Positions 23,937 through 36,119 of a DNA stretch of 64,000 bases are shown one piece after another. Source of the stretch: Salvator merianae. Taxonomy: Eukaryota; Chordata; Lepidosauria; Squamata; Teiidae. The position numbers were made by a program, and so were the translations under genes. The first letter of the stretch is position 1; each line of letters opens with the position of its first letter. Where the stretch lies: contig QVOM02000034.1 of the NCBI GenBank assembly GCA_003586115.2, positions 133,531,598-133,595,597 of the forward strand, read 5' to 3'. The notes beneath the pieces were generated by a model. It made no database searches, was not told the DNA's origin, and was given only the letters and a program-made list of their open reading frames with translations.

Positions 23937-24106
23937 GCATTTGGCTTTATTCTGGACTATATCCCAGAATAGGGACCTGCTATCCACACACTAGTGCTGA
24001 TTATAGCAGGCCCCAGGTGGGGCCTGCCATAGTTCATAGTAGCATGCCGATGGCAGATCCCTAATCCAAGATATAATCTGGAATAAGGTCAAGTGCAGAA
24101 AGGGCC
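23937..24106. mobile_element. 170-bp palindromic MITE (copy D), ATT target duplication
   Basis: Left end GGCCCTTTCTGCATTTGGC and right end TCAAGTGCAGAAAGGGCC, with a near-perfect palindromic centre GGCCCCAGGTGGGGCC. ATT occurs at 23934-23936 and again at 24107-24109, a clean 3-bp duplication. Confidence 0.85.
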
Positions 24107-24109
24107 ATT

Positions 24110-26290
24110 GTGTGACATCTCAGTGTACCGTTGCCACTCGAGTAAAGAGTTAACTGCAGGTCAGGCATAAAATTGAACTTACTTGATGTCTTGTGAGGCT
24201 GAACCCTCACAGGCAAGTGACACTGATTAATGTATTGATTTCCAGGACCCTATACCTTGCTTCAGCAATACTGAGACACAAGAAGTAAGCCAGAACACTG
24301 GTGCTTCTGCCTTCCTTTTAACCCTGCTGCTCTCAGCATCAGAACCCTCATATTAATTTGTGGTGTGTATATTTGAGTGCTTGTGCTTATAACTGAGAAG
24401 ACCTTCCTTGAGAAAGGTATATGTCCCTTGCTTCCAGGTTGTTTCCCCTCCTTCTTTCCTCTGCTTTTCCTTTTAATTAATATTTAGTGGGACTCCACCT
24501 CGCTCCTATACTTTTAAAAGCACATTTTAGTTAAACTCTTACTTACTCAGAAAGGGAGGCTGTGGTTTGGCATGGTCACCACAATTAATTTCAGGGGCAC
24601 AACTGATAAGAATGTGGGGAGCAGCAGTTGATGGGATTTGATCAGGGGAATCACAAGGGAAGAATTTATTGAATTGAAAGGCTCCACCTCTCCCCAGATG
24701 CTAAAGTGCTCAGAACTTAGCCATGGAATTCTGCCTCTCCACTTTTGATTGGCTAAGAAAATCCCCACACTGTGTGCCTTGGTGAGTCTCTCTCTTTCAA
24801 TTTCTTTGTTTGCTTAATTGAGCATTCTGCCACTTGGTGTTAAGCCTGAGAGGCAGCATAAACCTTTGCTTTGTTTCTGTCTGGATTTAAAGCTAGCTCT
24901 CAGCCTCTGGTGGACAAATAAACCTTCTGTCTCTTCTGTAGTCGGATGCTATTTTCCCCATGATACATGTTAAGTGCTTGCATGTTACAAGTAGTAGTTA
25001 TAAGTTGAGTTGCCGCCTAATATTTGTCTAATTTGACACAAACTGAAAGTATTCCATTGTTTCCACTTGTTCATTGTTTCCTTCTGTCTCTCGTGTCATA
25101 ATAAAGTTATTTCCCGTGTGCCTTTAAATCTCAAGAAACTTTGTATTAAGAGCAGCCAAATGTTACCTCTCCCTTTAGATCAACTCCAATCCATTACAAT
25201 TTAAATCAAATCATTAGTTCTAAAGATCCTGCATGTATGTGAGAATGGTGCTGAACATGTGTCTAAAAGCAGTTCCCATAACAAGCACTTGATTTGGCCC
25301 AAGAGCAAATGTTCCCTAGCATTGCAGATTCCGTCCAGCTCCAAGACACGAAATACCAAAAATGTGATTGGGACTTGGCTATTGTTGGCAATTTGCAGCA
25401 AGGACCCAAATAAGTAGGGTGGTTCAGCAGCAGCCATCCAGAAGCTGTTGGAGAAAACCAAACCTGTGCTGCCTATTGCGGAGCATTTTTAAACACCCTG
25501 CAGAATGAGCATGCCTAGGAACAGGTTCTGTTTCTGGGAGCAGGCCAGACGCCATTGATATGTGGGCTCCTACTAGTCCGTCACACTCCCAGCCCTCTTC
25601 TGATATGGCCCAAAGGGGGCATGCAGATTTTGCCTCAGGTGTGCCAGTTGAATGCTGGAGGTTTGATGAAAGAATTCCTATGTATTAGCAGTATTATTTC
25701 TAGCCATTAGAGGGCAGACTGAGTTAGAGAATAAGACTTTTTTAAAAATCTTGAATTTGTTAAGTAGGCCTTTTGTTTTTGTTTTGGAAGAAAAATAAAA
25801 AAAAATTACGCAGAACTGCAGTTCAGAGTACTGAAAAAGGGCACAAGACTAACAAAATCATTAAAAAAATAAGTGCACACCCTATTTCTTATGATGGTAA
25901 GATAATCACAGTTTTAAATTTACAAATATAATCAGATGCAGTGCCACTCCATGTTTACAGGGAAAGAAACAATCTCTTTATTCTGAATCAGGAGTAAAGG
26001 TGACAAACTAAGTGTGTTTTAATGGGAGGCTATCTGTATCCCATTTTACACCTCTCCCCTTCACAGTGTACAGCCATTTCTAAGAGCTGGTCAGATGGCT
26101 ACCTAACAGAAGAGGAAAAGAACTGCTAGAGATAGGAACCATTAGTGTAAAACTGCTGCCACACCCTTAATATGCTGAGATGTTCTTGGCATTGCAGCTG
26201 GAACACCAGACAGTATCAATGGTATGTCAGGGCTGTTGTGGTCCATCAGTTACTAATAATAGTGCTGGCTATGCAGAACTACTTTTATTT
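24110..26290. other. Unassigned intergenic DNA with an LTR-like patch
   Basis: The 24.7-24.97 kb patch (pyrimidine tracts, AATAAA at 24917-24922 shortly before a CTTCTGTAGTCGG segment) resembles the R/U5 part of an LTR, but no partner repeat or primer site was found. The rest is unremarkable. Confidence 0.3.
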
Positions 26291-26297
26291 TTCCAGC

Positions 26298-26482
26298 ATG
26301 GTTCTGCTTACTGGCTATGCCTGATGAGGTCCAGTGGCATTGCTGTACTGGCAGCTTCTGGGAACTTGCTAAGTACATGAAAAGACTAAAGGAAGGGGGC
26401 AGGCCCATGGCAAGCTCCTGGAAGTTGCTAGCAAAGTAATGCTGCAGGACCTCACCAGATGTTCCAGTAAGCAAAACCCTGC
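26298..26482. repeat. Diverged fold-back (inverted-repeat) element
   Basis: Left arm 26298-26369 and right arm 26410-26482 are reverse complements over about 72 bp at roughly three-quarters identity, with shared blocks TTGCTTACTGG, GATGAGGTCC/GGTGAGGTCC and a CTTGC inner end, separated by a 40-bp loop. Weaker similarity continues outwards. Probably an old palindromic MITE unrelated in sequence to copies B-D. Confidence 0.55.
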
Positions 26483-26869
26483 CAGAGGAACCTCACTTGA
26501 GTCTGGTGGGCTGTAGTGATGGACAATGCTAGCCTCCTTTTTATATCCAGCATTTTCTCTCACTATCAGGAGACAACCCAAAGCTTTTAGAAGCAGAGGG
26601 ACCAGGGAAACTATGCTGAAGGTGAGATGATGGACATTTTTTTCTTTCTTTATTGTTGTCCTTGTTTCTAGTCTTGTTTACCAACAGGCATAGTTGACAC
26701 AGCAGGTCGTTGTGTTAGCCTGGTAGTAGTTACCCATAAAGCAAATTCCATCCCAAGCACCAAGAGGTGAATCCTATCAGCATTGTGTCCAGCAACATTC
26801 CATTGATCTAGATAAATACAGGTACATTAAAAGTTGAAAAAATGATAGAAAAGAAAGAAAAATTAAAAG
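26483..26869. other. Unassigned DNA
   Basis: Nothing recognised. Confidence 0.35.
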
Positions 26870-27720
26870 AGATTAGAACAGAAAAATTTAAAAAGTGACT
26901 TCTGATCTCCTCCTTGGTAATTACACGTGTAGATCTTTTTTCATACCTCTCTGTAATGTAACTGCTTAACTTCTTTAAACAATTCAAATTTATTAATCTT
27001 CAACCCTAAAACTAAAAAATCATTTTCTTTATTATGAAAAAAATTATAAATGGGTCTAATTTTTGAGAAAAAACCCTAGTGATCTTTTTCTAATCAAACA
27101 TGTCAATTTAGTCATCTCCACCAATTCTGTCAATTTCACTAACCAATCTTCCATGGTAGATAGCAATGAGTTTTTTCATCCTTGGGCATATAACAACCTT
27201 GTTACCATAATAATATATGGAAATAACGTTCCATAGTTGTCCTCCAATGATGAGTCCATCAAGCCCCAAAGAAAAAGTTCAGGTTTCAGTTATATGTTAA
27301 TCTTAAAAACCTTTGTGTAAGTGTGTGTAATTGTATCCAATTATTTTTAGCTTTTTCACATGTCTACCACATATGATAAAAGCCCCCTCATGTTTTTCAC
27401 ATTTCCAACATGCATGAGAAGTATCTTAATATGTTTTAATTTTTTCGGTGTTATATACCAATGATACATCATCATATAAAAACTTTCCTTAAGATTATGA
27501 TGTGAATTTTAGTCCCTTCAAACATATTTTCTCCCATTGGTTCATCAGTATATTATACATTTTGTGTCCATTTTGTCATGCAGCCAGAGCTTTTCTTGAG
27601 ACTCTTGCTTTGCTTGCCTACTTTTTGAATCTGTGTACTTATTTCCCCACTGCAATTGCAACGTTTCATTTTGGAGCCTTTTGCCATCAGTGAAAATATG
27701 CTTTTATATTGGATACAATT
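26870..27720 (-). mobile_element. L1-like LINE ORF2 C-terminal fragment
   Basis: The minus strand near 27.42-27.35 kb encodes a CxKCEKHEGAFIICGRHVKK-like block, the cysteine-rich C-terminal motif (CWxCxxxEGTFxHxWWxCxKV) of L1 ORF2, and the surrounding AT-rich plus strand follows the antisense of squamate L1 as I recall it (CCTTGGGCATATAACAACCT, ATGTCTACCACATATGATAA). Stops and shifts throughout. Ends are approximate. Confidence 0.65.
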
Positions 27721-28079
27721 GTTTTAAACTTCATTTACATTTCTAGGATATATGCCTATCCCTAGGTCAACTGGAATGCAGACTGTTCTATGATCTGTAT
27801 TCCTACAGTCCTGTTAATTTATGGCATTGCTAGAAACACAAACACACCCCTGAGCAAATCCTGCAAAAATCTTTTTAGGATACATGTTTTGGTCTCCAGG
27901 TGGCAAGCGGGACTCTGCAGTGGAAATCTACTTCACAATAGAAATTAATGTAACATTTTGTCAGCACAGGTTTTTTTTTTCTTCTATTGTAATGCTTATT
28001 TGAGGCCCTCCTTAAAAGATACCTTTTCTTTATTTTGCAGATCTGGGTTCATCCAGAGGTCAGGCTTGATGTATAGTTA
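27721..28079. other. Unassigned DNA between two L1-like fragments
   Basis: No landmark seen. Confidence 0.3.
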
Positions 28080-28710
28080 AAGGTCAGTTTTGAGACATAG
28101 CTAATTTATTTTCAGATGTACTTTATTTATATATTATATATTATTTCAAACAAGCAACCCCCTCCCAAAACACCCCAGAATATACATTAAAAAATAAGCA
28201 AATAAGAATACAAATTATAAAATATAAAGTATGAAATATAAAGTACAAAAGTAGGGATCAGTAGGGATCCTTGGGTTCTAGACATAATCAGTTCTAAAGT
28301 AAAGCAAATGGTAAATTTTCACTTAAGAGATAAAAAATAAAAATAAAAAACTTGGGCTAAATAAATAAAAATATATATATATTTCCCTTGATGATTATCA
28401 TCTTCACTTGTTGAAGGCAAATCCAAGATGCTCTTGCTGACCTTGTTCTGTGTCATCTTTTATTAAAGATCCTAGTCCTTTAAAAAATTTCCCTCTCTTT
28501 TATTCATTCTTAATGTTAACTTTGCCATTGCAGTGTATTGTGCAAGTTATTCTTCCTGTTTTGTTCCCCCTGGAATATATGGCTTCTTCCATTCTTTAGC
28601 AAATACAATCCTAACTGCAGATAACATATACAATACCATTTCATAAAATTTGTCAATCTTATTATCCATTATTCTTCCAGTAAGAATAAAGCAGCTTACA
28701 AGGTTATTTT
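28080..28710 (-). mobile_element. L1-like LINE 3' fragment with A/T-rich tail
   Basis: The right part (28.5-28.7 kb) reads, in antisense, TTGCCATTGCAGTGTATTGT, GCAAGTTATTCTTCC and CCTGGAATATATGGCTTCTT, which I associate with squamate L1. The left part is an AT-rich tail with a TATATATATA run at 28370-28381. Sense is on the minus strand. Class is likely, subfamily unknown. Confidence 0.5.
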
Positions 28711-28774
28711 TTGTCCGAAGCCTTACATCTATCTATCTTCCACATCACACAATGTGATGCTCCCTATTTATCTA

Positions 28775-28925
28775 CTTGCAATTACTTGCTTTCAAACAGC
28801 TAGGTTGGTTGGAGCTAGAGGCCAATAGAGGGTGCTCATCCCCTCTACAAGGCAGACAAAGGCCTTGAACTCTGATCCTCCTATTGAAAGATCAGTGCCT
28901 TAGCCTCCTGCACCACCATGCCTCA
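28775..28925. repeat. Interspersed repeat, unclassified
   Basis: CTTTCAAACAGCTAGGTTGG followed by GGAGCTAGAGG, GGGTGCTCATCCC, and CCTTAGCC...CACCACC resembles a common reptile repeat module (TTTCGAACTGCTAGGTTGGC type). I cannot say from which family. Confidence 0.45.
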
Positions 28926-31900
28926 TTTTAATTCAGTGGTCTGTTCTCACTAATATCAGCCATGTTATTTTCAAGTTCTTCTATAAGGCCCTGAAGCCTA
29001 ATGATGTGCCTGGCCCAACAATCCCATGATAACCTTTCTTTGCAATTAATGTCCCTATCTGTAAACAAAGACCTTTTGTGTCTCCTGAGGTCAGAAGGAT
29101 GTACAGAGCTTCATAGAGTCATTGTGGGTGCTTACCAACCTAGATAACAACTTCTAGACCACTTACCAAAAGTATAATAGTCCTTTGTCCTGTAGGGAAC
29201 TTGCTCTGGATTGAACCATCCAAGCATTACATAGTAGTTAGTCCAAGCTTCTTCTGGCATAACCCAGGGACAAGGCTCATCCTTAGAAACAGGGCCAGCC
29301 CTACATAGGGTAATGTTTAAAGGGGTTGTGAACTTCTTATTAATGGTCCAAGGATGAAAAACTTTTATCAGTCAGGGCTACATATAAGGAAATACACAAG
29401 ACTGCAGGAGGTAAGTTGACTGTATCTCTCTCTCAGTTTACCTTGTAGTTCTTCCAGGGTATGGTTCTTGTAGTGCACATGTGAGTATGAGGCATATTGT
29501 GACTGCACAACACAGGCCATGTCATTCTGCAGTTACTTATAACAAATGTGGACCAGTAAATAATTTGTTTGCATACAAGTGTGTGTATAAATCAAAGTCA
29601 AATAAATGTATATTCTAACTTTTGAGAATTAATTGCATATAGTTTTCTTCTTCTTCTTTCTTTATGAATCTATAAAATCATAGGTTCTCTAGGTTTTTCT
29701 TGTTCTCAAAGACTGAAGATTAAGGGACTATCATTGCACAAAACAGACATGTTGATTACCTGTCAAATCATATATATCCTGTTGATTAGGAGTACTCCCA
29801 TTATAACAATAAAAAATTAACATCCAAATTTCCCAATCTTCTATATAATAGTAGTCATAATAGTTCTTTGTCTCCTATTCTTTTTTAACATAGGACTCCA
29901 AACAGCATCATTACATAAGCTACGTTTTTTTATAGCTGAACAAAGCACTTTTCGGGCATGGTCTGACATTGTAATTTTAATCTGTATCGGAAGAGGAGTA
30001 CAAGGACTGAGTTTGTCTTCCAATTGTTTCCATATTTGCATTTTAATACGGACTCAATTCAGACTTGCTTGTTCGCACACTGATGTTTCCTGTGCATGGC
30101 ACAGGGAAAACATACCTTTTCTGCCCCCACCCCTCACCAAATTCCCCTCTCTGTGCAGTCAATGATTGGCTGCAGTCCCAACATTCAAATCTTGATTTCA
30201 TAGGGGCGAGCAAGTCAAGCTCCACCCTCCATATGTCCCCACTGCCGTCTCAGAACATCGATTCACTTGGCAGCTCCTTGTCCCCCTCTAGCCTGTATCT
30301 ACACAAGCAGAACTTTAATATCAGATGTACCACAATAAAGCTTTTTAAAGGGCAGACGGCCATTTATGTTCCATTTCAATTGCACCTTTGTGCAATTTAA
30401 GAGTAGTACAAAAGCACAGAGAGGTCCATGAAGAGGGGGAAATGTGTGTGGGGCTCCATTATTGTGATAGTATAGTTAATGGCCAGCAGATGGACTCTGC
30501 ATTATCTCTTCCCAAGACATCCACAGCAGCATGTGTCTCACTATGTAGCTGTGTGGTGCCAACAGCAAAATTGATACTGAGTGGGTTCTTTGCTGGGGCA
30601 AGAGGACTGCACCCCCAAACAGGCACAGTGTTTTGAATTAAAACACTCTCATGGTGGCGTGGTAAAGACACCCAACATGTCCATCCCCAAAAGCACTTGA
30701 GATCAGGAGCTGCGTTTAGCCTTGCCTTGCCTTAATGCTGCTGTTCTGCTGCCGTGTTTTTGTGCTAAAGTGAAGGAAAGGGTTCCCAGACTGTAGGAGA
30801 AGGGGAAGCATTTTGGCACTGTCTTCTCCACCCCAGCCCACTGTTATCTCCAGCTGGCCATGGTACGCACCCACCCTCCCTCCCTCCCTCCCTCCCTCCC
30901 TAACGTGCAGCCCTCGGCGAACTGTATAGCAGCCTGAAGTTAGTTTTAGCACTGTGACAGTTTTGTGAAAAAGCCCATAAACCTAGAAGGAGCTGTTTTT
31001 TGGTTTAATCAGCAGACGGAAGTGGAGGAAGCCATTAATTTCTTCCTGGCAGTGCTGAATGGGGGATAAAGGAGGAGAAGGGACCACAGGCTGGCAAAGT
31101 AAAATGGAAGGCAGCATTCTTTTCTCATGGCAGTGGTGGAAGTGGGGATAACAGAGGTGAAAGGAACTACTGTACTTCCTGCCCACCCACAAAGTCTGTC
31201 ATAGGATAGCAGGGAATTGGGAGCCCTCCCTCTACATGCTCCCCAAACAGTATGGTCCGTCCCAAATAGTCTCCTTCCAGGTTCTCACATCGCAAAGTAA
31301 AGTGGGCTAGCGATCTGGAACAACTTGAAAACTCATTAAATCCAAATGCAAAGTAGTCCAGATTTCTCCAATTTAGTCCAGAAAAACGACAGAAAAGCAA
31401 GATTATGTTGGGCCAGCAGGAACTGAAGATAGCCTGTAAACTGACTAAATGCAGTGTCTGAAGGTGCTCTTCATTTGGTTGACTTTTAAAAAAAACAATC
31501 CGGCCCCCCAAAAAGCAGGACCAATAACTCTGTATGCACCATTAAGCTTTTCTATGCACACAGAGAAAAAAGTGCCAGCACTGGCAAAACACGGTGCTTC
31601 TTCCAATCACATAAATCTTGTTTACGAAGTTTGGCAGTTCCCAATTAATTACTCAAGATAAAATTGCAGTATTTTCCTTTTTCAACTTTTTTCAAGTCTG
31701 TGCTTTTAAATCCTACAATTCGAAAGGAAGGTTTAACAATCCATAGTTTTCCTCAAGGACTTCAGAACAAAGACAACATAAAAACAGAAGGAAAAAAACA
31801 GAAAAAATGAAAAAAACATATATATAGGTAGACAGAATTTATTAAATATGTGTCTGCTTACATCATGTCAGGTCTCTCCAGGTTTCTTCTTCAGTGAAGG

Positions 31901-32333
31901 ATTATGGATTGTAAATTTTGATCCTTGTTTTTTTTTTAAAGAGTAATTTAGGCATTTATGTCCTGATAATTCCTTTCTGAATGCCAGATAGAGTTGTCAT
32001 TGGGAGAGAGGTCAGAAACCTTGCTGTCTTCAAAGTCCTGTCTTGCCAGTCATCTTCAGGTTAATAGAATTTGGTTGCAAGTTAATCACAAGCTATTTTC
32101 TTGGACTATTGAATTTTAATAATCAGGAAAACAATATACACCTATTTCCCAAGGCTGATAGTCCATTGATTTTTTTTTTTTCAACTTTTTAAACTTTGGG
32201 GTAGAAAGCTACCCAACTTAGATAAAATCATTTTTCACCTGTGTAAATAAAGGTCAAATACAAATTACTTATTTAGCACATTTGAGTAGTTAAGTCTCCC
32301 TCCCCCACCTTCCCTCAAATTTAGCTCTCTGAT
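28926..32333. other. Unassigned intergenic DNA
   Basis: Mostly AT-rich. A minus-strand 66-codon frame (29841-30041) has a protein-like composition but no identified family; it could be more retrotransposon. A (CCCT)n microsatellite lies at 30874-30900. No exon or promoter recognised. Confidence 0.35.
30874..30900. repeat. (CCCT)n microsatellite
   Basis: About seven CCCT units in tandem. Confidence 0.9.
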
Positions 32334-32336
32334 TAT

Positions 32337-32976
32337 GGGCCTATTTGCACTTTGACCCAGCAAGCATCAAGCAGGCTTGCTATCCAAGTGTGTCTGCATT
32401 TGGTGGAGGCCTGAGTGGATACCACCAGTGAAGTAAGTAGCAGAGCTTCAGGTAAGGTTCCTTTTGTGCTTACCTTCACCATGGTGGCCATTTGTGCATG
32501 ATGGGGCAATCGGGCCTGATTGAGCTCGTGCGATGCCCCAATTGGGCCCATGCTCCCCAACTGGGCCCACGATGCTGGATGGGGCAGTGCAATGCCCAAT
32601 CCGGCATTCTGGTGCCTGATTCGGTGTGTGCCTGACGGTTGCCATGGAAGCAGCCAGCAAGCGTTGGGCCACTGCCATCATGACATGCATGGTGTGCCCA
32701 TTGTGGTAGCGCCATCCGACCTATGCGATCAGGCCATGCAGTACACCATTGCCACATTGTGCATGCATGCACATGGCACTGCTGCCAGTCACCATGGCAG
32801 TGGGCGGCTGCTTGCTGGCCACTACTGTGGCAAGAATCAGGCATGGCTCTGGCCAGTAGCTGGCTTCAGGTGCGTTTGTAGGCCCCGTAGTGCAAGTGGT
32901 GTCTGCACATCAGGGTTTATTCCACCTTAGAATGGAATAATTATCCCATTCTAAGGTGAAAAGTGCAAACAGGCCC
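32337..32976. mobile_element. 640-bp GC-rich non-autonomous TIR element (copy H), TAT target duplication
   Basis: Ends GGGCCTATTTGCACTTT and (reverse complement of the right end) GGGCCTGTTTGCACTTT form terminal inverted repeats. TAT flanks both sides (32334-32336, 32977-32979). The right end has a subterminal palindrome (CACCTTAGAATGG ... CCATTCTAAGGTG, 32922-32958). The interior is GC- and CpG-richer than its surroundings and produces long spurious frames. It shares interior sequence with the element at 63561. Confidence 0.8.
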
Positions 32977-35185
32977 TATGTATCTGTGGTACCAAACACA
33001 GAGCCAAAAAATCTCCAATAAATGTAGGAATCCTTGTACACTTGATTAATTTTGAAGAGATCTTATAACAATGTTATCTTCTCAGTCCCATCAAGACAGC
33101 AGCAAAAGGGAGATCTCAATCTTGCAGGATACACATTGCATTTTACTAAAATCCTGAAACCTATCTATTGAAGGTGTATATAAAAGACATGTAGTATATG
33201 GGAGCCCATTCAGCATTAGTAGATAGTACAAACTATAAAAGGACTAGATCCATGCAAAGTGCTCAGAGCTCAAATTGAAAGAGTCACGTCAGAATAAAGT
33301 GCTTGGAAACAGAGTACTTTCTCCAAAAACATGGGAAATCAACACAGAGTGAGGTTTGCGTCTCAGGTTCTAGCTACATATAAGCCTTACTTCATGCTTT
33401 CAAAATAAATTCCAGGTGAAATTGGTTGCTAAAAGCTGTAGTAAATCTGCCAAACATCAGATACACCTGGGGTTTTTTCAGCCTTTTCTATGGTTAGGTT
33501 AATTGGTTTGGCAATTTCTCTGGCCAGCCTTGCTCAGGACAGACAAAATGAATTAGTAGAGGTTACTGTGTCCCTTGCCACACCCTGTCCAAAACTTCTC
33601 CCTTTCAGTAATTGGACAGCCCAACTTGTCAATCATTGGTAGCTCTCCTCCAATCTTGCAATGCTGAAGTGCTTTTCTGCATAAAATTGGAAACTGACAT
33701 AACTAAAATGAATACAGAAGTGAGTTCTTAAACAACCCTACACATAGAACAAAAGGCTTGTTTGATCCACATTCTTTCATAAGCTGTTGGCTGCCTGACT
33801 GAATCTATTTCCTTTAACAACTGCCTTGTGCTGTTTTTCTTAATCAGTCAACAGAGTTGGAAGAGACACTCTACCTCTCTAATTTTCCATGTCAGCTCGT
33901 TCAGCCAAAATTCTGTGCAGAGGTGTGTGCTGATTGCCTCCTTTTAGACCTCTGAAGAGTTGGAGTACCTGTAGTGCCATAAATAACTGGTTCTGTCAAG
34001 ACCACCCCAGCTGCTCATTCAGTTAGGCCAAGGACAGACAAATCTTTGCTCTGAAGCAACAGTTTGGTTTATTGATAAGAAACCACAGTGTATAATTGCA
34101 GTTACAAGATTAAATACCTCAGCTGACATCATCCTATCTTTGTTCAGCTAACAAGCCCTTGTATAACCATTCCAGTATCCTCCTTTCATTCCCAAGGCTC
34201 AACTTTGAGAAGAGTTCTCCAATCCAGATAGCATTAACCTGCCTTCTCTTATGTTTCTATATACTGAAAGCCCAGGCTTGATAAGGCAAGGCAAAAGGGA
34301 AGGCTACACAACCCAAACAGACAAAGATGGCCACACAGAGGCCAGATGAAACTCACTGCCCCAGGAGTGGAGGCAGAAAATCTAAGGAAAACAAAGAAGG
34401 CAGAGAACTTGGCTTGTCAGGATAAGGGGCATGGAAAGCCTTGAGGAACAGTTTGGCATTGACATTTGAAGCATCCACCAAGAACATTAAGTAGCCATTT
34501 ACGGTCCAATGAACAAAATATTGTAAGCAGCCCTGCCAGATATCAAAAATTTCCAAAGGTGAAGGCAATTTGTCCTTGCAAAAGAAACTATGATGGAAAA
34601 TAGTGAATGTACAGCTTTTTGGAAGGCATGGACTCTTATGGTGCCTGGTTCAGTGGTTCACTATTAACCTAAAAACAATCAACCTCTACTTTATGAGTAT
34701 TCTTTGCCAATGCAAGAGATTCCTGTAATTCCTACTGGGGGGGGGGGCTGAGGATTTGCCCTAGGAGGACACAAAAATAGAGGATTCAGGAGCTGACAAG
34801 AGTGAAGAAAGAACTGATAAATCAGGTCCATAAAATGCTTTAAGCAAGCAAAGATGGGTAAAAGAATGGACCAAATTATTGTAAGCAAATTCTGCTAAAG
34901 GGAGCAAAGTAAACCTATCTTAGTGCTGGAAATCAGTGAAACATCATAGATATTGTTCCAATGATTGGTTAAGAACTTTATATGGACATGATACTTCTAT
35001 GGTATAATATGCCGGATGGAAAGCTGGATGCACATGGAAGACTGTACTGATCACTTTTGGCTAGCAAAAGATCTATGTTGACTTAGGCTAATATAAATGC
35101 AAATAAAAATGTACTTTTATAAGTTAAGCCACAATTCCCCCCCCCCCATCCTCCCATTTGTTTCCTTTTTACTATAACAATGCAA

Positions 35186-35202
35186 ACACACACACACACA
35201 CA
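35186..35202. repeat. (CA)n microsatellite
   Basis: Eight CA units, just right of a C11 homopolymer. Confidence 0.9.
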
Positions 35203-36100
35203 AGCAATATCTGGAGTGGTTTAGCAACAGTAAACTGAAGAAAAGAACTGTATGAATACAATGAACACCAGTGTGATAATAACACAGGAGCCATGTAATC
35301 CAAACAAAGGATTTGACACATAAATGCACAGAATTAGCTTGCTGTTAGTTTGCTATTTTAAAAGACCTTGTTACAATCTGGGAGCTGAAATTCCAACATC
35401 TTCTAATCCAGTGTCCAAAGCTGGTATCAGGAAATTACTAAATATTGACTTTTAATAGCCCAGGCCAAGTGGTACTTGGAGTGATTGCAGACTTGATGAT
35501 TCATTGTTTGTATATTAATCAGGTTGCCTGTTGACCTGCCATGTATCAGACTATGTGGCCTCTTTTGTGCCCCTTACCCACAACAACTTCCCCACCTTTG
35601 GAACTTTGCCTCTTCTTTCTTCCCCAACTCCAGACCCAAAAAGAGTATAAAAGATACCATGATTTACAATGGGATTGTTCTCTTGAGAATCTCTCCAATT
35701 CTTGCTGCCAAATCTCTCTTGTTGCTCAGCAGGTTCCTAACATTGAAATCACTCTTCTTTATGCTTGTGGGAACCTCTGTTCTCTTTTTCCTCCTTTTGT
35801 TGGTATCTGTTTATACATTGTACCCTTCTCTTGTGGAACAGAGGCACTGGAAAAGAAAACACTCTTTCTATCCTGTACCTTTTAAGTCCATGGGACTTGG
35901 CTGGACAGAAGTTTAGAGGATTCAACATGCATGGCAAATAACGTCTGAGGAAGACATCTGTCCTCCCCAGTATTTGCTATGAATGACATCCAAGGATCTT
36001 GTTTGTTTAGTCTTTCCCTGCTACCATAACTTAAAGGCCTCATTGTGTTGTGTTACTGCTTCAGGGCGAATACTTTACTAAAAGAGAGAAGAAATCTATT

Positions 36101-36119
36101 TCTCTCTCTCTCTCTCTCT
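36101..36119. repeat. (TC)n microsatellite
   Basis: Nine TC units. Confidence 0.9.

Noticed and set aside
24700..24975. Possible LTR (R/U5-like with AATAAA)
   Set aside because: No paired LTR, no TG...CA borders and no primer-binding site identified.
32448..32930. Frames of 80-136 codons on both strands
   Set aside because: GC-rich interior of a non-autonomous DNA element; overlapping frames on both strands indicate composition, not coding.
33950..34900. Possible minus-strand LTR retrotransposon piece
   Set aside because: Only weak composition and one short frame; no conserved gag or pol motif.
35524..35916. 130-codon frame with a hydrophobic stretch
   Set aside because: Pyrimidine-rich DNA gives Leu/Phe/Ser runs; two overlapping frames are equally open and neither has a known motif.
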